From positions 1-5,679 of the forward strand of contig LADV01000287.1 of assembly GCA_000961805.1 (NCBI GenBank): DNA of 5,679 nucleotides, given 5' to 3'. The notes beneath the pieces are model-generated. The model was not told where the DNA came from. It saw nothing but the letters and a program-made list of their open reading frames with translations, and did not search any database. This DNA is from Peptococcaceae bacterium BRH_c23 (lineage in GTDB: Bacteria; Bacillota_B; Desulfitobacteriia; Desulfitobacteriales; Desulfitobacteriaceae). Below are positions 4,105 through 5,679 of the stretch, one piece after another (within the stretch, counting starts at the first letter, position 1; every line of letters starts with the position of its first letter). The translations under genes and the position numbers were made by a program.

Positions 4105-5007
4105 ATGCCGATGGTGGCAACAAAAAGACCCTATACCCTGGTTGTTGTGCCTGATGATGATCCGATAAATCCGCGCGAAGAATGGGACAATTTCGGTACA
4201 ATGGTTTGCTTCCACAGGCGGTACACGCTGGGCGACGAACATCACTACGACGGCGCGGAAGAATTCTTTCAAAAATTGGTACAGGACAGTATCCCGGATC
4301 AAGATGTAATTTCTTATATTATGAATGGCAATGCGGATGGCTTGAAGCTGGAATATAACAAGTCCGCTCATGAATGGGAGCTTAATTCTTACTCTGATTT
4401 TTCCAAGAAGTGGTATACCGAATATACCCTCTCCGCACCGTTAAAAGGCAGCGAAACCGAACTGAGCGAAGCGATCCTTGAACAAATGCAGTGGCAGGAC
4501 TTGAAAACACTGTCTGAAGAAGCATATTGTATTCTTCCTGTCTATATGTACGACCATAGCGGCTTGACGGTAAATACCACCGGATTTAGCTGCCCATGGG
4601 ACAGCGGCCTATTAGGGTGGATATATGTTTCCCACGATAAGGTAAAGGAAGAATTCGGGGAGGTCACGCCTGAAACCGTTAAAAAGGCCGAAAAGCTGCT
4701 GGATGGCGAAGTGAAGGATTATGATTACTATCTGACTGGCAAGTGCTACGGCTTCAAGCTGTATAAAAAAGAAGAAGAAATAGATAGCTGCTGGGGCTTC
4801 CTGGGCGATTTCCGGGACGTACAGGACAGCATCAAAGGGCATCTGCCCGATGAATGCAAGGATATTGTGGAAATTCTGCAAGACCGTTGGGACAACGCCA
4901 GCGTGGAGGATATCCTGGAGGAAATTCAGGAAAACGACGATAAGGACGAACTTGATTGTGAATTGGACGATGAGCTTACCGATGAAGATGAAATGGAGGT
5001 GGATTGA
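4105..5007 (+). CDS. Uncharacterised ICE/phage-type acidic protein with SCPWDSG motif
   Basis: 300 residues from ATG 4105. It belongs to a family I recognise from Firmicute ICEs and phages as hypothetical proteins, with no known activity. Landmarks: DDDPINPREEWDNFGTMVCF (17-36) followed by HRRYTLGDEHH (37-47), CILPVYMYDHSGL (142-154), FSCPWDSGLLGWIYVS (161-176) and GKCYGFKLYKKEE (212-224). The last 35 residues are almost entirely D and E (DDKDELDCELDDELTDEDE at 278-296), giving a strongly acidic tail. No signal peptide or membrane segment is seen. It ends in TGATG, overlapping the next gene's ATG by one base, and its 3' end carries that gene's ribosome binding site. The neighbour and the ICE-type helicase on the left suggest an element maintenance or transfer-region role; a DNA-mimic role for the acidic tail would be speculation. 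Confidence 0.85.
   Translation: MPMVATKRPYTLVVVPDDDPINPREEWDNFGTMVCFHRRYTLGDEHHYDGAEEFFQKLVQDSIPDQDVISYIMNGNADGLKLEYNKSAHEWELNSYSDFSKKWYTEYTLSAPLKGSETELSEAILEQMQWQDLKTLSEEAYCILPVYMYDHSGLTVNTTGFSCPWDSGLLGWIYVSHDKVKEEFGEVTPETVKKAEKLLDGEVKDYDYYLTGKCYGFKLYKKEEEIDSCWGFLGDFRDVQDSIKGHLPDECKDIVEILQDRWDNASVEDILEEIQENDDKDELDCELDDELTDEDEMEVD
4995..5000 (+). promoter_or_regulatory. Ribosome binding site of the coupled downstream gene
   Basis: GGAGGT inside the 3' end of the preceding gene, 6 bases before ATG 5007, supporting translational coupling across the TGATG overlap. Confidence 0.85.
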
Positions 5008-5679
5008 TGATAACACGGTTTGAGAATGTCAATGTCATCGAAGCACTCAGAAAAATAATGATGCACAACACCGAGCATTACCAGTCGGATTTTGAATATG
5101 ACATCGCAAGACTGCAAAAAGCCGCAGAGGACAGCCGAGGCAGCCGACATTTCCTGTGGCTGTCCCGTGGGTTCGGCACCTGGTGTTTTGAAGAACGGGA
5201 CGTATATATCCGAAACACCCACGCCTTTAACACCTGGGACTATTACAATCATTCCAGCGAAAACGTTAAAGCATTCGCGGTAGAGATCGAAGCCTTGCAG
5301 GACAAAGCTGTCGTCGGCCATGTTTTTGAGCTGGACTACAAAACGCATATCGAGGATGTGCGGAAAAACTGCTTTAACGCACGATCGGTTGATGCGGTTT
5401 TCAAGCACCCCGATAGCAGCAACGGCTATGTCCGCAAGTTTGACATCGACGAGTACAACACTAACTGGTACAGCATCGGCCAGCGTTACGGTGAGATTGA
5501 AACGCTACTCTATGAGGTGGGTGATGAACAGCGGCTGCAAGATGTTTTGTGCAAGGCAAGGCAGATACGGATAATGAATACCACCGCCGGAAACCTGGAC
5601 GAATACATTGCCGCAATGGTAAAGGAACGCTTCCACAGCTACGGCTACACCCGTGACGATATGGTATTCACCACACCCG
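5007..5679 (+). CDS. Uncharacterised ICE-associated protein (partial, runs off the right edge)
   Basis: The frame from ATG 5007 is open to the last base (224 codons, no stop), so the 3' end lies outside the window. It begins MITRFENVNVIEALRK; recognisable stretches are HYQSDFEYDIARLQKAA (24-40), RHFLWLSRGFGTWCFEERDV (47-66), NTWDYYNHSSENVKAFAVEI (75-94) and GHVFELDYKTHIEDVRK (104-120), then a helical, charged second part with YSIGQRYGEIETLLYEVGD (155-173). I recall similar HFLWLSR-type sequences beside SCPWDSG proteins in clostridial ICEs, annotated as hypothetical or as part of large multidomain element proteins; no catalytic motif is visible. It has an ideal SD and is coupled to the gene before it. 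Shorter open frames in this stretch, on both strands, are shadows of this gene. Confidence 0.85.
   Translation, partial: MITRFENVNVIEALRKIMMHNTEHYQSDFEYDIARLQKAAEDSRGSRHFLWLSRGFGTWCFEERDVYIRNTHAFNTWDYYNHSSENVKAFAVEIEALQDKAVVGHVFELDYKTHIEDVRKNCFNARSVDAVFKHPDSSNGYVRKFDIDEYNTNWYSIGQRYGEIETLLYEVGDEQRLQDVLCKARQIRIMNTTAGNLDEYIAAMVKERFHSYGYTRDDMVFTTP

Noticed and set aside
4612..5408. Minus-strand open frames (134 and 160 codons) opposite the ICE-type genes
   Set aside because: They mirror the acidic tail and the coupled gene on the plus strand and lack SD sites; the plus-strand frames have ideal SDs and family motifs.
5092..5574. Short plus-strand open frames at 5092-5283 and 5320-5574
   Set aside because: Both are out-of-frame shadows within the continuous frame from 5007; Thr/Ser-rich composition and no SD.
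1..5679. CRISPR arrays, tRNA or rRNA genes, transposase or integrase genes
   Set aside because: No spaced direct repeats, no tRNA-like fold and no recombinase motif were found on either strand.

Overview
The window looks like low-to-mid GC Firmicute DNA, most likely from an anaerobic clostridial lineage of the Desulfitobacterium/Desulfosporosinus (Peptococcaceae) type. The grounds are the strong AGGAGG-type ribosome binding sites, the AT-rich intergenic DNA, the protein families present (DUF1638, a short PPOX flavoprotein, a cysteine-rich Crp/Fnr regulator), and flanking genes of the kind carried on Firmicute integrative conjugative elements (ICEs). The assignment to a lineage is inference.

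Layout. (1) Positions 1-611 are the 3' end of a large ICE-type helicase/DNA-methylase protein; its stop codon sits inside a terminator hairpin. (2) Positions 692-1615, minus strand, encode a complete TIGR01777-family NAD(P)-dependent epimerase/SDR protein. It is bracketed by an imperfect inverted repeat (680-700 / 1633-1660) whose cores resemble integron attC half-sites; the left arm supplies the gene's last two codons and stop. (3) Positions 1616-2046 are a divergent AT-rich intergenic region with several palindromes and a good promoter for the next operon. (4) Positions 2047-3009 form a two-gene operon, DUF1638 protein then a short PPOX-family putative flavoprotein, closed by a strong terminator at 3027-3063. 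(5) Positions 3133-3816 encode a Crp/Fnr-type regulator with N-terminal CxxC and CxC pairs and an unusual recognition helix. (6) Positions 3817-4104 are intergenic, with two terminator-like hairpins and a possible antiterminator arm. (7) From 4105 to the right edge are two translationally coupled genes of ICE/phage type: a 300-residue acidic protein with an SCPWDSG motif, and an open-ended second gene (5007 to edge) whose reading frame has no stop in the window.

How it fits together. The two ends carry mobile-element genes of more balanced base composition, and the middle (about 640-4000) carries AT-richer, metabolic or regulatory genes. The simplest reading is a cargo segment within, or next to, an ICE. 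The Crp/Fnr protein may control the DUF1638-PPOX operon through a perfect 14-bp palindrome at 1941-1954, just upstream of that operon's promoter; this is inference from position and symmetry. No CRISPR array, tRNA, rRNA or transposase gene is seen. Nothing here proves a wholly new system. The best leads are the attC-like repeat around the SDR gene, the DUF1638/PPOX/Crp-Fnr trio, and the possible attenuator ahead of the ICE operon.
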